Shown here piece by piece: positions 34,447-46,128 of a stretch of 64,000 nucleotides of DNA. The notes beneath the pieces are model-generated. The model made no database searches. It was not told the origin of the DNA and saw nothing but the letters and a program-made list of their open reading frames with translations. Made by a program: the position numbers and the translations under genes. The DNA is from Iris pallida (lineage: Eukaryota > Streptophyta > Magnoliopsida > Asparagales > Iridaceae). Every line of letters starts with the position of its first letter. Position 1 is the stretch's first letter. Location: assembly GCA_029216955.1 (NCBI GenBank), contig JANAVB010009599.1:1567947-1631946 (forward strand). The letters are read 5' to 3'.

Positions 34447-37400
34447 GTTATTATTATTTTTGTTATTCTAAGTACTATTACCTTATTATCATTATTAATA
34501 TTATTATACTTGTTCCTAGTTGATTGTTAATTTAATAGTAGACAATTTTATAGAATTATTAAAAATATGTGCAAAATATACTAGTAAGGTTTTAAAAAAT
34601 ATTTTATATTTTTTAAATTATTTAAAATTATTATTAGGATTTCTCTTAAATATTATTAGATTTTATGAGAAAGGTATTTATATTTGTTAAACAAAAAAAA
34701 GAAGAAAAAAAAGAAGAAAGAAAAGAAAAGCCCATGAGTTACTGTTCCCCGAAGGGAACATTACTCAGAGCAACCCGAACCCCCTTCAATATTCTCACGC
34801 AACCCGCATTGAAACAAGAAAACTTCTCGATTGATTTTGATTCAAAAACAGCCAAAATCCTTGCAAAAAACTTTTCCCCTCAATCCCAAACTAATACTCA
34901 TTCGGATCAGATCAAACCGATTTGAATTCATGATTTAAATTAATTAAATATCAAAATAGAAATCTGGCTTTAAAAGACTCGAGAAATTCCTTTTTCTTAT
35001 CTCTTTCAACGAATCCCGAACTCCTGATCGCCCCCGCACACCCCCAGACCTTCGTGCGTCTCCTGGGATGACCCTCAACCACCTGCGCCGGTGATCGACT
35101 GCCTGCAACTGCCTGAGGTATCCGATGATCGCTGGAAACCCGCCAAGAACGGAACACCCCTGTTGGTGTAGATTGAAAGGTACCCACCTTTGATCCTGTA
35201 ATTCTTTCTTCCTGTTCGATAGGAACTAAAAATATTAACTTAGATTGAGAGCCTATCTGACCATCTCGAGATCCCAACAAGTGGATTGAGATATAGCCCA
35301 ACGACCAGTCGGGGAAATCGACACAAAGTCGGTGAAAAACCCACTGTCATAGACAGAAATTGAAGACAAATTCTGGACGAACCAGTCGGATTCTTTGAAA
35401 ATTTTCTAAAAAGTATTCTAAACCACATATAACAGTTCAAAACCGTTCTTTTTGTTTAATTTCTCATCAATTATATATAAAGATTTTCGACTTTAAAGTT
35501 TAAGAAAAACAACTTTTGAAAACATAAATATTTTTAGAAAATTCACCGATACGACGTGAGCCCCAAAAAACCAGGCGACGTGGTCGTAAGCCATAACCAT
35601 CGAAAAGTGCATATGGATGTTTTCGACGTGTGGGATTTGACGGAACTCAATTTATGCGTGCGCGACAAAATCAAGGCGTATCCGTCAAGATATCCCGTAT
35701 AGGCCCCTTTCCAAACTAGCCCATAACTTCGTGCACATTCGTCGGATCGAGACGAAACTTGCACCAACAAAACAGAATCATTTTTCTGGTACTGTGTGCC
35801 AAGTTTGGTCCGATTCTGATAAGGTCAACCAGAACGCCTTTTTGGCGGGCCCGTGACCCGATCCAACGGACGAAATTATGCACGGCCCACCGGAATCCAA
35901 CTTTGGACATACGTTTGGGTTTGTCTCATCAAACCGGACCCATATACATGTAGTTTGACGAATTTAGACCGTAGGTACTGGCACACATTTTGGTGCAAAA
36001 CGGGTCCAACGATGGACATTATTTTGACCTAAAATTACGATTTTGCCCTGTGTCCAGAATTGGACTTATGGGTAATCTATCCTAGTCATGTCCTTATTTT
36101 GGAAATGTTTATGGTGTTTATTTCAACATCCGAGGACAGTTGTGAGATTTGACTTTCTATGCTTCACTAATCTGTCGATTCGAGCTATTGGACATCGCCC
36201 TTTCTGCACACAACCTCAGGCAAGATACCTTACCATTTGCTATCTATTTATTTTGGCTCATATTTCATGCATTTACTTATTATTTACTTTCTGCAAAATA
36301 AACTGTGGTACATGGCATAATTAGATAGAATTTTACTGTTCACTTCTATTTCCTACTATGTACTATTTTCATACACATTGAACTTAGATTTAAGGGATCA
36401 CCCTTTATATGTTGCATTCATAGGCCTTGACATATTTGTACCACGAAGTTGCGAGTCGCATATAGAACTTAGACATGCGTGACTGGCTAGCCACCAATAC
36501 GTATAAGCCGGGCGATAGGATTAACCGCTAATAGTATTGCATGATTAGTTTGACTTAGCGATTAATAGAGGGTATGTGTTTTGGGGATACAACATAGTAG
36601 GCATTGGGTGGGGAGGACAATACCTTAGTGTATGGGCTACTATACACTTTATCTTTTATAACCCGTGAGCTTCGCCAGAGACGCGGGTAAGATTACACAT
36701 GGATACTGACGGCGACTGACGTTCTGCGAAACATTATGCTCTTACTTATTAGGCCTCTGGTGCCCCAAAGGGGAACCATGCCGATCCAATTTTAGCCAAA
36801 GAGCCCATGCGTTAGAGGTGTGTTCTTAAATTGCATTCACTTAGAACGGTTAGACTCACTTATCTGTTAGGTATAGGTACTTTTGGTTTGAATACTTATA
36901 TCTGATCATAGCTTGGAATAATAACTTGTCGTGGACTAGTTTGCCATATCTTGTCCTTGTTTGGTTGTAGGAGTGGCTCACTACTCCGATGAGAAGGTAC
37001 TGAACCTTGTTGTGGTCCGGATACTATATTGGATTCATGGCATGGAAAGATGCTGCATCGTGGATTAGGGTACCATCTCCTGTCCTTGTTTGATTGATGA
37101 GATGGTACGCTAATTCAAGGGTAGAGTATTGGAGCATGTTATGCTCCAATTTGACGTCTTATTGAGCAGTGTATATTCAGTTTAATGGCATGATATTATG
37201 TGTCTTGTTACGTCCCTCTGAGGACCTGGTGATCTTTCCAGGTGTGTGTTCTTGTCTCTTCGCAGGTGTTCTAGTCAAAGTCGTGATCTTCTATATTCCT
37301 TCGAAGATGATTGCTCTTGGATCATCCCTTACTTCGCTCACCAAACTCTTCCTTTTGTTATGTATCATTTTCATAATTGGTAATAGATTTGTCTCCACCC

Positions 37401-37606
37401 AACATCTTGTACAAAGACAATTCCTAGTTGATTATATGATATCTTTTATTCTTTCATTTGGTGGATGAGATTAGTTATGCTTGGTTTTACTCATTTACAG
37501 CTTATGTATACATACAAGGATTCCATATATTGGAGTATACTTTGTATGTATACAGCTGGCATGTCTACGTGCTTACTCCTAAGTATTTTAGGACAGGGGC
37601 ATTACA
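34011..37606 (+). repeat. Right LTR of element C
   Basis: 3596 bp, starting TGTAATCCCC and ending GGGGCATTACA, one base different from the left copy's end. Followed by GCAGT (37607-37611), which pairs with GCGGT on the other side. Confidence 0.92.
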
Positions 37607-38271
37607 GCAGTAGGGGAAGGCGAACTCCTATTCATATCCCTGCTCCAAAAGGAAAGTCACTACAATATTATAAAAAAACGAAGCGTAGATTGGGTTATAC
37701 CTCGCAGATTCCGACCCCAGAAGCCTCCAAATATGATAAAGAGGAGCGATCTAAGTTTTCTGATTCTGTTTTATGGTATTCTAATACCAGTATAGGGCAC
37801 GTCCATCTGGTGATGTTATCTTCTAATATGGTGTCTGCTGAATTCTCAGAAGACGACGATGACTTTTCTGAACCTCCTAAAGTAGATCCTTGGGCACAAA
37901 GGATGGACAGTCAAAGGTAACTTCGCTTTGAGCAATAAGAACCCCCTACTAAAGATCAATTAATTCAGATCGATGTTGGAGAAAAAGGCTTGCCAAGACC
38001 TATCTTCATCGGCAAAAGCCTTCCAGAAGCAGACAAGCAAGAATTAATTCAGCTTATTCCGGAATACATTAACGTCTTCGCCTGGAGTTATAAGGATATG
38101 CCAGGACTGGATCCTCAGATTGCTAACCATAGGCTCAACATCTTGTCCAATGCAAGGCCGGTCAAACAATAACAGTATCGATTCTGACCTGACATGATGG
38201 ATGCCATTAAAACTGAAGTCAAGAAGCTTATTGCCTGTGGTTTTGTCAGAGAAAAATAACATCCTGACTAG
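37607..38271 (+). pseudogene. Element D: end of G-patch linker and start of reverse transcriptase
   Basis: This picks up exactly where 13021 stops: GRRTPIHIPAPKGKS, then KKTKRRLGYTSQIPTPE. An acidic linker (SEDDDDFSEPPKVD) leads into PRPIFIGKSLPEADKQEL and VFAWSYKDMPGLDP, the N-terminal part of Tat reverse transcriptase. Stops lie near 37918, 38170 and 38257-38271 (two, at positions where relatives have Gln or Trp). Confidence 0.85.
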
Positions 38272-39423
38272 GTGTCTAATGTCGTCCCAGTTATGTTGAA
38301 AACGGGAAAGGTCAGAGTCTGCATTGACTTTAGAGATCTTAACGATGCTTGTCCCAATGATGAGTTTCCTCTTTCGATCACTGATGTCATGATCGATAAT
38401 ACTTGCAGATTCAAACTTATGTCTTTTATAGATGGATTCTCAGGATATAATCAAATCAAGATGCATCCAGAAGATGAGAAACATACATCTTTCCGTACTC
38501 CTCTGGGAGTCTATTGCTACACTATCATGTCATTCGGTCATAAAAATGCTGGTGGGACCTATCAGCGAGCTATGAGTACCATATTCCGTGATCATTTACG
38601 AAAGACAGTTGAATGCTATATCGACGATACTGCTGTCAAAAGTCGTCTAAAGGGAGACCACATCCAAGACTTGAGAACTATCTTCGATATAATGCGGCAG
38701 CATCAACTCAAGATGAATCCTACTAAGTCATTCCTGGGAGTCTCTAGTGGCAAATTTCTCGGATTCGTTATTACCTATAAAGGTATACATGTTGACCCTG
38801 AGAAGATCAAAGCGATTCAAGAGATGCGTCCACGCAACCTACAAGAGCTACGAGGATTCCAGGGACAACTTGCATACATCAGGAGATTCATTTTAAATCT
38901 CTCTGGATGCTGCAGACCGTTTACTCAGCTCATGAAGAAAGGTGTATCTTTCATTTGGACTGAAGAATGTCAACAAGCATTTGAAGACATAAAGCGCTAT
39001 TTGATGAATCCTCCAGTTTTAGTGCTTTCAGTCTCAGCAATACCTTTTCTGATGTATATCCATGCAATGGATCATTCTTTGGGAGCTCTACTAGCCTAGA
39101 AGAACAAAGAAGGTCATGAACAAGCTATCTACTATTTCAGCCGCACAATAATCGAGGCTGAACATCGATATAGCCTAGTGGAAAAAGAATGTCTAGCTTC
39201 GATGTTTGTTATTCAAAAGACAAGACATTATATTACGGGTCAAACTATTCATGTTATCTCCAGAGTTAACCCTCTCTGGGTCTTGATGAAGAAGTCCAGT
39301 ACATTCAATTTCAGACTTGCTACATAGGCCATACTATTAGCACAATACAATATGGTTTATGTTCCTCAAAAGTCTGTTAAAGGTCAAGCCCTAGCCGACT
39401 TTTTGGCTGCTCATCCAATTTCG
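38272..39423 (+). pseudogene. Element D reverse transcriptase and RNase H
   Basis: The frame 38272-39099 holds VCIDFRDLNDACPNDEFPL, FIDGFSGYNQIKMHPEDE, TYQRAMSTIFRDH and the catalytic box CYIDDTAVKS (usual form FIDDIVVKS; both Asp kept), then thumb and connection. RNase H follows after TAG at 39097-39099: YYFSRTIIEAEHRYS, ECLASMFVIQKTRHY, and NMVYVPQKSVKGQALADFLA near 39350-39410, with another TAG near 39327. E1 has the same segment on the minus strand (46743-45850), giving confident alignment. Confidence 0.92.
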
Positions 39424-39474
39424 GAGACATCTAAACTCTACGATGAGATACCTTATGAAACTTTATAATCTAAT

Positions 39475-39906
39475 ATGATTTCAGAGGAAATTCTTTTCTG
39501 GCGTCTATTTTTTGATGGTGCATCCAAAATCGGACCTAAAGGTACCATTATTGTTGGAGTCGAAATTGTCTTCGTATCACCAGATGGATTGGCTATCCAA
39601 ATAGCTTATTCTTTAGATGAGCCATGCTCTAAAAATGTTGCTAAATATAATGCTCTACTCATCTGTCTCCAATTAGCTAAATAATTGGATATTGAATATC
39701 TGGAAGTATACGGAGACTCTAAGCTGATCGACAATCAGGTTAGAGGCACGTCTGAAGTTCGGCTCCAAGACGTCGTCCCATATCATGAAGCAGCAGTCAG
39801 ACTGGCTACATCGCTCAAAGGCTTCTTTATTGAATATGTACGTCAAGCTTACAATACAGAAGTTGATGCACTTACTAATCTGGTAGCTGTATTAGCAATC
39901 CAGTAA
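39475..39906 (+). pseudogene. Element D second RNase H-like domain (aRH)
   Basis: A second RNase H of the RVT_3 type: WRLFFDGASKIGPKGT (first Asp), NVAKYNALLICLQLAK, then a TAA at 39682-39684, VYGDSKLIDNQV (Asp), and a C-terminal VDALTNLVAVLA. The conserved Glu of AEYNAL is Lys here (AKYNAL), whereas E1 keeps AEYNAL. This extra domain marks the Tat lineage. Confidence 0.85.
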
Positions 39907-40542
39907 GAAGGCAGCAGATGATTCTCATCACTAACAGAGAGTTATTTTACATCGAGAATAACTCAAATATTGAGTTTAGCAATTCAACTGAAATCAATGT
40001 CATTAGTAAAGACTGGAGAGCTTCTTTCATCAACTTAGTGGTACATAACATCTTACCTGAAGATCCTAAGGAAGCTACAACAATCCGTAGGCGATCACTC
40101 TGATTTTATTACAATTACACCTCTAAGACCCTCTATCGGCTAACATTTGATGGTCTACTCTTACGCTGTCTTGCGGGAGATGAAGCAAAACAAATACTAT
40201 GTAAAGCTCACGATGGTGTATATGGTGCACATCAGCCCAGTCCTAAGCTACAGAATCGTATCCGACGTATGGGCTACTACGGGCCCACTATGGTATCAGA
40301 TGTCATTGAATATGGAAGAAAATGTCGAACCTGTTAAATCTATATAGATTTCATCTACCTACCATCGAAGTTCCTTCACCAGACTGTCGCATCATGGCCC
40401 TTTGAAGCTTGGGGCATAGATGTCATTGGTCCTATTAACCCACCTTCATCTAGAGGACATCGGTTTATACTAGCTATAACGGACTACTTCTCGAAGTGGG
40501 CGAAAGCTATATCTTAGTCGAAGTTAAGACCAGCATCGTCAT
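39907..40542 (+). pseudogene. Element D integrase, N-terminal part only
   Basis: In the correct frame (from about 40135) the HHCC zinc module is visible: LLLRCLAGDEAKQIL, then AHDGVYGAHQ with both His, and later RKCRTCKIYIDF with both Cys. The core starts ASWPFEAWGIDVIGPINPP (first catalytic Asp), then GHRFILAITDYFSKWAKAI. The sequence is cut at 40543 by E1, so the other catalytic residues lie outside the window. At least two frameshifts precede it. Confidence 0.87.
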
Positions 40543-41498
40543 TGTTTGCCTTTAAATATCAAAAACAGGTATTACAGAAATACTGAAATTGATTGCAAAC
40601 ATGCTTGTACAAAGAATAGCCTAAAAAGAAATCCTAGGAAACAATCTAAGTACAATTGTTTAGTTTTTGATTCTGAGAGGTGACGGTGGAGGCTCAGGAA
40701 AGTATATCAACTCTGCCTTACTCCTTGGACTATCCGATGCAGTCTTTAGCTCTTGAAGAAATTGCCTTTCGAAGGTTGCCAACCTCTTTTGCAGGGGTGT
40801 GGCACCCTGCTATTTATAGTGACGTATGTTTTAAGCCGCATAGGTGGCACGTGGACACGTGGCTAATCAGCATGTAAAGACCCTCTCATTAGACGCCACC
40901 TAGCGATTTGTTTGGATTTTGTTACAGCAAATCTGGGTGGTTGAGACTTGGTCAGCCTGCCACGTGTCCTATCGCATGATAGGAATTATTTTGTGAGTCT
41001 CTCAGTTTTCGGCCATGTTGGGCCGCATAAGACTCATGCGGCTTAGGTCATAGTCTCCCTTAGTCCGCATATAGCTTAAGGACTTTTGAGCTACATAGAT
41101 TCTATATTTTGGGCCGTATAAAGCTCATACGGCTTAGGTTACAGTCACCTTGGCCGCATAAAGCTTAGAAACTTTTAGGGCCGTATAGGTTGAGCCGCAT
41201 AAGTTTCATGCAGCTCGGGTAGCAATCCTTCTGGCTGCATGACTTTGTCTGATCATGTCTTATCTTTTTGTCGAAATGTCAGAGCTGTCATTTTTGTCAG
41301 ATTTGACAAAATTTGTTAGCTTTATTAGACGGACTGACCAACTTGGCCGTATGTGTTTCTTCTGCGGTTCGAATCAGAGACGGGCCGCATAGGGTACAAT
41401 TTGTCATGCGGCTCCCCTTTATGCGGACCAGTTTGGCCCGAAGTACTTATACGGCAAATTGTGACCCGCATGAACCACATATTTTCTATGCTTCTACA
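40543..41498 (-). repeat. 3' LTR of element E1
   Basis: 956 bp. On the minus strand it begins TGTAGAAGCATAG at 41498 and ends GGCAAACA at 40543, the same ends as D and E2. It contains many CCGCAT / ATGCGG words. CTATAAATAG lies on the minus strand at 40819-40810. Confidence 0.85.
40810..40819 (-). promoter_or_regulatory. TATA box of the E1 LTR
   Basis: CTATAAATAG on the minus strand, in the sense of the element's genome; identical to the box in E2 at 55734-55743. Confidence 0.65.
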
Positions 41499-41556
41499 AT
41501 TTCTCCTTCAAATTTTTCAAATTGTAAATTTGGAATACTTTGAATAAGAAGCATGG
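41486..41556. other. Inverted repeat enclosing the E1 polypurine tract
   Basis: CTATGCTTCT (41486-41495, last bases of the LTR) pairs with AGAAGCATGG (41547-41556), allowing one G-T pair. The polypurine tract on the minus strand (GAAGGAGAAAT, from about 41509 to 41499) lies in the loop. E2 has the same arrangement with a perfect stem. Confidence 0.7.
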
Positions 41557-41818
41557 AGATATGTCAAGCCGCAGGGAGTCTTCAAGTCACAGAGAATTTT
41601 TGAGCCACAGAGAGATCTCGAGCCACGGGGAAATCTTGAGCCGTAGAGAGACCCCCATCCAGCCTGCCAGCTGTCACTGTTGTACTTAATTTCTTGATTC
41701 AATTTTGGATTTGGGCTCTCTTTTCGAGATAAAGTCGGGGTTACTAGCGATAAAATCCCCAAACGTCGTCATTATCTTTAATGATCTCGAGAACCAACGA
41801 GGCACTTTTCAGAAACTC

Positions 41819-41827
41819 CATAAATAG
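41819..41827 (+). promoter_or_regulatory. TATA-like box of the E1 antisense gene
   Basis: CATAAATAG, 68 bases before the ATG at 41895, on the strand opposite to pol. E2 has AATAAATAG at the same place (57931-57939). Confidence 0.55.
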
Positions 41828-41894
41828 GGGTCATTTCAGAGAGAGATTTTTCTCTTTCACATTCTTCTCTTTCGTCTTCATCATTCTTTCTGCC

Positions 41895-42943
41895 ATGGCT
41901 CCAAAAGCTTCCAAGTCGACTGGTGCTACGTCCAAAGGGAAGGGACTTGCCTCTCCGTCGAGAGCGGCAGACTCTCCTTCCATTCATTCCAACGTGCAAC
42001 CCCCTACCAAAGGTAAGGACAGTGGGAAGATGACGACTAAAATTTTGAATAGCCATATCGCATATTTTATGCGCGGGCCTGTGCTATATCGCTGTTGTGC
42101 TTTAAGTCTGGTCGATGCATGCCCTATCTCATTTGGACTGCATGTTCTGTATGATAGGGTCGTATGGGCTAAGCCACATAAGCGTTATACATTTGAACCT
42201 AATCCGCATAAGTACTCCAAGACTGATTCGCATGAGCACTTCATGACTGAGCCGCATAAGTGCCTCATAAGTGCCTCATGACTGAGCTGCATGAGCACTT
42301 CATGACTGAACCGCATAAGTGCCTCATGACTGAATCGTATGAACCGCATAGGTGCCTCATGACTGGGCCGCATGAGCACTTCAGGACTGAACTGCATGAA
42401 CCGCATAAGTGCCTCATGACTGTGCCGCATGAGCACTTCATGACTGAGCCACATAAGTGCCTCATAAGTGACTCATGACTGAGCCGCATAAGCACTTTGT
42501 GACTAAGCCGCATAAGTGCCTCATAAGAGCCTCATGACTGAGCCACATGAGTTCTGTTTGGCTAGGCCGCATAACTGAAAAAGGAGCCCATTCACTTTGT
42601 CTTTATATGACTATCTTCTTTCTTTGATTTTTTTGCAGCATCCATGCCGAAGGTTGAGACCATTGTGAAGGAGGAGATGTTGCCCCCTTTCATTAAACAA
42701 GAATTACCGTTTGTTAAGGAGGAGGTGATACCAAAAGTTGAGGTAAAAGAAGAGCTGACGTCCATCGGGGAGGGGATTGCTTCCAAGATTGAGGTTGCTG
42801 TAAATAAGGAGCCCAAGTCTGAGGGCAGTAGTATTGGGAGTTCTGACCCTCCTGCCTCCGTCGAAGACCTCAGTCAAATAGTTCTTTCGTATGCGAAATG
42901 GCTAAGAGAATGGTATATGCCTCAGCACAACTATGATCCTTGA
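41895..42943 (+). CDS. Antisense extra gene of E1, short two-exon form
   Basis: Exon 1 is 41895-42012 (MAPKASKSTGATSKGKG, ends at GTAAGG); the intron is 42013-42638, ending TTTTTTGCAG; exon 2 is 42639-42943. The joined frame encodes about 140 residues: a basic Lys/Ser N-terminus, then a Glu/Lys/Val-rich repeat (VKEEMLPP, VKEEVIPKVEVKEE) and the end LREWYMPQHNYDP. E2's gene begins with the same MAPK..GKGK exon and the same splice phase, but its second exon encodes a plant mobile domain that E1 lacks. A polyadenylation signal AATAAA follows at 43119-43124. The reading frame is intact. It runs opposite to pol and converges on it. The product may be nuclear and chromatin-associated given its basic start, but no known domain is present. 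Confidence 0.65.
42170..42580 (+). repeat. CCGCATAAG tandem array in the E1 first intron
   Basis: A unit of about 24 bases (core GCCGCATAAGTGCCTCATGA) recurs roughly fifteen times with variation, alternating with GCATGAGCACTTCATGACT. It lies inside the intron of the antisense gene. Frames through it give repeats of HKCLMTEP-like peptides, but it is not coding. The same CCGCAT word is dense in the adjacent LTR. Confidence 0.85.
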
Positions 42944-43978
42944 CTATAGGGATCCGTGGATTGCCATGTAATTGCTATTTTCGGGAATATGAAAAATGAA
43001 CGTTCGTATATATCTGTCTTTGTGTTTCTGTCTGTCTATAGCTGTAGTTTGTGTTTTGCTTCTTTTGGACTTGCAATCCTTTACTGGAGGTGTAGTCCTA
43101 TGAATGTAACTGATTTTGAATAAACAGAATACATTCACTCGATTCTTTATTTGTAGTATTTTTGTGGTGCTTGTACTAGAGGGCCTAATACAGCATTTTG
43201 TGTTTGATAAAGGACATCCCACTGGGAGACATTTTGTGGACCTACTGTCCTTTTGTGCATATGAAAATACGAGCAAATAGATTTGAATGATATTTTGTGG
43301 ACCTACTACTCTTTGGTACACCGATGGTGTGAGTAATAGATTAGGATAAGTTTTATGGACCTATTACCCTTTTGTGCACTGGTGGTGCGAGTAATAGATT
43401 AGAATAACTTTTGTGGACCTATTACCCTTCTGCGTACTGGCGGTGCGAGTAATAGATTTTGAAACAAAACCCAACAAAGGTAATATAGATGTGATAGGTT
43501 TTATGGTCTTAACACCATGTCTTTTATCCCGGGTTAGGCACAGGTGTTTAGTCGAGAGACTATCGATATCAGAGGTAATATGGACGTGACACACGATAAT
43601 CAGGAATGATTTTTGGTGGACCTATTACCCTTTTGTGCACTGGTGGTGCGAGTAATAGATTCGAGACAAAACCGAACAGAGGTAATATGGACGTGATAGA
43701 TTTTATGGTCTCAACGCCATGTCTTTTATCCCGAGTTGGGTACAGGGGTTAAGCTGGGAGATTGTCTATATCAGAGGTAATGTGAGTCCCCTTGGGAGAT
43801 TGTCTTTTATGGGACATGATATATGACAATCGAAATATCAGAGCCGAAGTTCAGAGGTATTAATATACGTGACTTGTCCTTCGAAGAGATGCAATGTGAG
43901 TCCCCTTGGAGGGAACAGTGTAAGTTCAGAGGTACCTGATGTATATAACTCGACACTCTAGGTAGTATGGGGATGATT
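42944..43978. repeat. Convergent spacer of E1: hairpin units and CAGAGGTAAT repeats
   Basis: After the polyadenylation signal, a unit of about 58 bases recurs (from about 43290, 43355, 43413 and 43617). Each holds CTATTAC...GTAATAG, a 7-bp stem (for example 43361-43367 with 43391-43397). Further on, CAGAGGTAATATGGACGTGA-like words recur near 43475, 43571, 43677 and 43770. E2 has both features at 62560-62930. No gene. Confidence 0.8.
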
Positions 43979-45111
43979 TTAAACATAGTATTTTTTTAGG
44001 AACTTACCGTTTATGGGCATCATGAGCAAGTCCCCATTCTGCTTTGCGAGTCGGTATACGCCATTGGATAATACAGTCTCGATGATGAACGGACCCACCC
44101 AGTTAGGATGGAATTTACCGGGGGTCTTGTGAGTTATGACCATTGGTCGGCGAACGGCCAAGACGAGATCGCCGACTTGGAATATTTTTTGCTTGACTTT
44201 CTTGTTGAAAGCCCGAGAGATGCGCGCTTGGTAGAGTAAGGGCCATGCGAAGCGAGGGGATGCGCGCTTCTCGTCTAAGGCTTCCAGTTCTTGTAGCCGT
44301 CGGTGGTGGTTGTCATCCGACGTCAATCGGTAAGTAAGGGCCATGCGAAGCGAGGGGATCTGAGTCTCCAATGGGAGAGCTGCCTTGCTTCCGTAAACCA
44401 AGAAGAATGGTGTATTTCCTGTAGCCGTTCAAATCGTAGTGCGATACGCCCATAAGCACTCGTCAAGCTTTTCATTCCAGTAGTATTTGTTTGAAGACAC
44501 GAACTTCTTGAGGAGTTTGATTATGGTTTTATTGAAAGCTTCAGCCAGACCATTAGCCGATGGGTTATATACCGTCGAGGCCATGTTCTAAATTCGATTC
44601 TTGTCACAAAATCGATAGAAAGCGTGGCTTGTGAATTGCGGACCATTGTCATGAATAATCCTCCGGGGCAGTCCAAAACGTTAGATAAGGTGATGTTTTA
44701 TGAAGCTAATCACATTTGATGTCTTCACCTCTGCAAGCGGAACATCTTCCACCCATTTAGAGAAGTAATAGGCGATAGCAAGTATGAACCGATGTCCCTA
44801 GACGACGGTGGGATGATTGGCCCAATGATGTCCATTCCCCATGCTTCAAATGGCCAAGAGGCCACTGTTGGGTGCTAGAATTCGGATGGCAAATGTATGA
44901 AATATGTATGGATCTGGCAAGCCTTACACTTCTTTGCATAATCAACTGCATCTGCTACCATTGTGGGCCAGTAATAACCCATCCGGCGGAGACGATCTTG
45001 CAATTTTAGGCCAGGTTGGTGAGCCCTGCAAGCACCATCGTGAGCCTCGCATAATGCTTTTTTGGCTTCTATATTTGAGAGGCATCTTAATAGTAGCCCA
45101 TCGTAGGACCG
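43979..45111 (-). pseudogene. Element E1 integrase
   Basis: Minus strand. The core reads GHRFILAIAYYFSKW (about 44750-44800), then LPRRIIHDNGPQFTSHAF with the second catalytic Asp (about 44640-44690), then PSANGLAEAFNKT with the Glu (about 44550). The last part, 44401-43979, is open: ETQIPSLRMALTYRL, FQVGDLVLAVRRP, THKTPGKFHPNWVGPFII and the end MPINGKFLKKYYV. Several stops interrupt the core (for example near 44696 and 44590). Confidence 0.9.
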
Positions 45112-46128
45112 TCAACATAATATTTTTGTCTCCGTATCATAGAAGAATCTGAGAGAGTGTCTTCTGATTGAAGTTGCTTTCTTCACATTTTCTGGCAGAA
45201 TTCCATAGACTGCAAAGTCGATGAGCGGGCGTCTCCAGTCTTGTATGTAAATGGTTATCTGGGCGGAGTAACTCATACCCACTTTAACATTGTTCTTGGG
45301 ATAGACCAGCTCATGGCCTATCACGTCGACTAGATGATGAGTATTATTTGGAAGTGTCAAGGAAGCGACGAGGCCTGCTAGGGCATTGGCTTCGATATTT
45401 TGGAGCCTAGGAACATGCTCTATAAAGAACCCTTCTAAGGTTGCAATGATGGCAATTGATGTCTGATAGCAAGAAAGCAGGTCCTCGTTGCGAACCTCGT
45501 ATGAGCCTCGGATATGGTTAACAACCAACTGCGAGTCGCCATACTCTTCTGGGTACTTGAACCCCACATCTTTCGTGAGTTGGAGTCCGATAACTAGAGC
45601 GTTATATTCGGCTACGTTGATTGAACTGGGTTCTGTAAGAGAATACGCCCGATTGACCACTAGTCCGGAGGAAGAAATTAATACCACCCCGACTCCAGGG
45701 ACAATATCACCTTGTGGCCCCGTTCTTGAAGCAACATCAAAGAATATTTGCCAAATGGTATCATGTGAAGTCATGTTTGAGGCGATGACTTCATCAGAGA
45801 TTTCTTTATAAATTATGGCTGTTTTTGAGCCTGGATGGGCTGCTAAGAAGTTGGCCAGGGTTTGACCTTTGACAGCCTTTTGCGGAATAAAAACCATGTC
45901 GTAGGGGGATTACAGTATCGCCCAGGGGGCTAGACGAGAACTGAGTGCGCCTGGTTTGGTCATGAGAACCCTGAGAGGATTAACTCATGAGAAAACATGG
46001 ATGGTCGGCCCTGTCACATAGTGTCGTGTTTTCTGAATGACGAATACTAGGATAAGGCACTCCTTCTCCACGGCGGTGTATCTATGTTCCGGTCCTACCA
46101 TCATCCGGCTGAGATAGTAAATAGCTTG
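45112..46128 (-). pseudogene. Element E1 RNase H and second RNase H
   Basis: Minus strand. The first RNase H tail is near 46080-45900, where a tract of stops breaks it; the 45897-45112 frame begins MVFIPQKAVKGQTLANFLAA and then carries the second RNase H: WQIFFDVASRTGPQGD (Asp), NVAEYNALVIGLQLTK (Glu kept), EEYGDSQLVVNHI (Asp), NIEANALAGLVASL. Its tail leads into the integrase N-terminus. All three visible catalytic acids of the second domain are present, unlike in D. Confidence 0.9.

Larger units (their letters stand above)
13022..37606 (+). mobile_element. Element C: long-LTR non-coding retrotransposon derivative (LARD-like)
   Basis: Two LTRs of about 3.6 kb bound roughly 2.2 kb of own interior (16659-17036 and 32167-34010), within which copia A is inserted. 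Target copies GCGGT (13017-13021) and GCAGT (37607-37611) differ by one base. The interior shows no gag or pol frame. Just before the right LTR it keeps TTTCGAGGACGAAATTTT, the pol end and polypurine region typical of Tekay/Del chromoviruses. This fits a large retrotransposon derivative that depends on a Tekay-like partner. A reversed LTR of the same family starts at 63207. Confidence 0.85.
558..40542 (+). mobile_element. Element D: Ty3/gypsy retrotransposon, Tat lineage, interrupted
   Basis: Order along the plus strand: 5' LTR, primer-binding site, long leader, gag, linker, protease, G-patch-like linker, reverse transcriptase, RNase H, second RNase H-like domain, integrase N-terminus. The second RNase H after the first is the hallmark of the Tat lineage (Ogre, Retand and relatives). 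The body is split by copia B (5090-11464), by element C (13022-37606) and finally by gypsy E1 at 40543, after which the rest of integrase and the 3' LTR lie outside the window. Coding parts rejoin in register across each insertion, which is how D was traced. Every gene has several stops and frameshifts. The 5-bp target copy left of the LTR would be 553-557 (AGCTG), but its partner is not in the window. Confidence 0.85.

Noticed and set aside
42185..42513. Frames with HKCLMTEP-type peptide repeats in E1
   Set aside because: They lie in the intron of the antisense gene and arise from a 24-base tandem DNA repeat; both strands are open for the same trivial reason.
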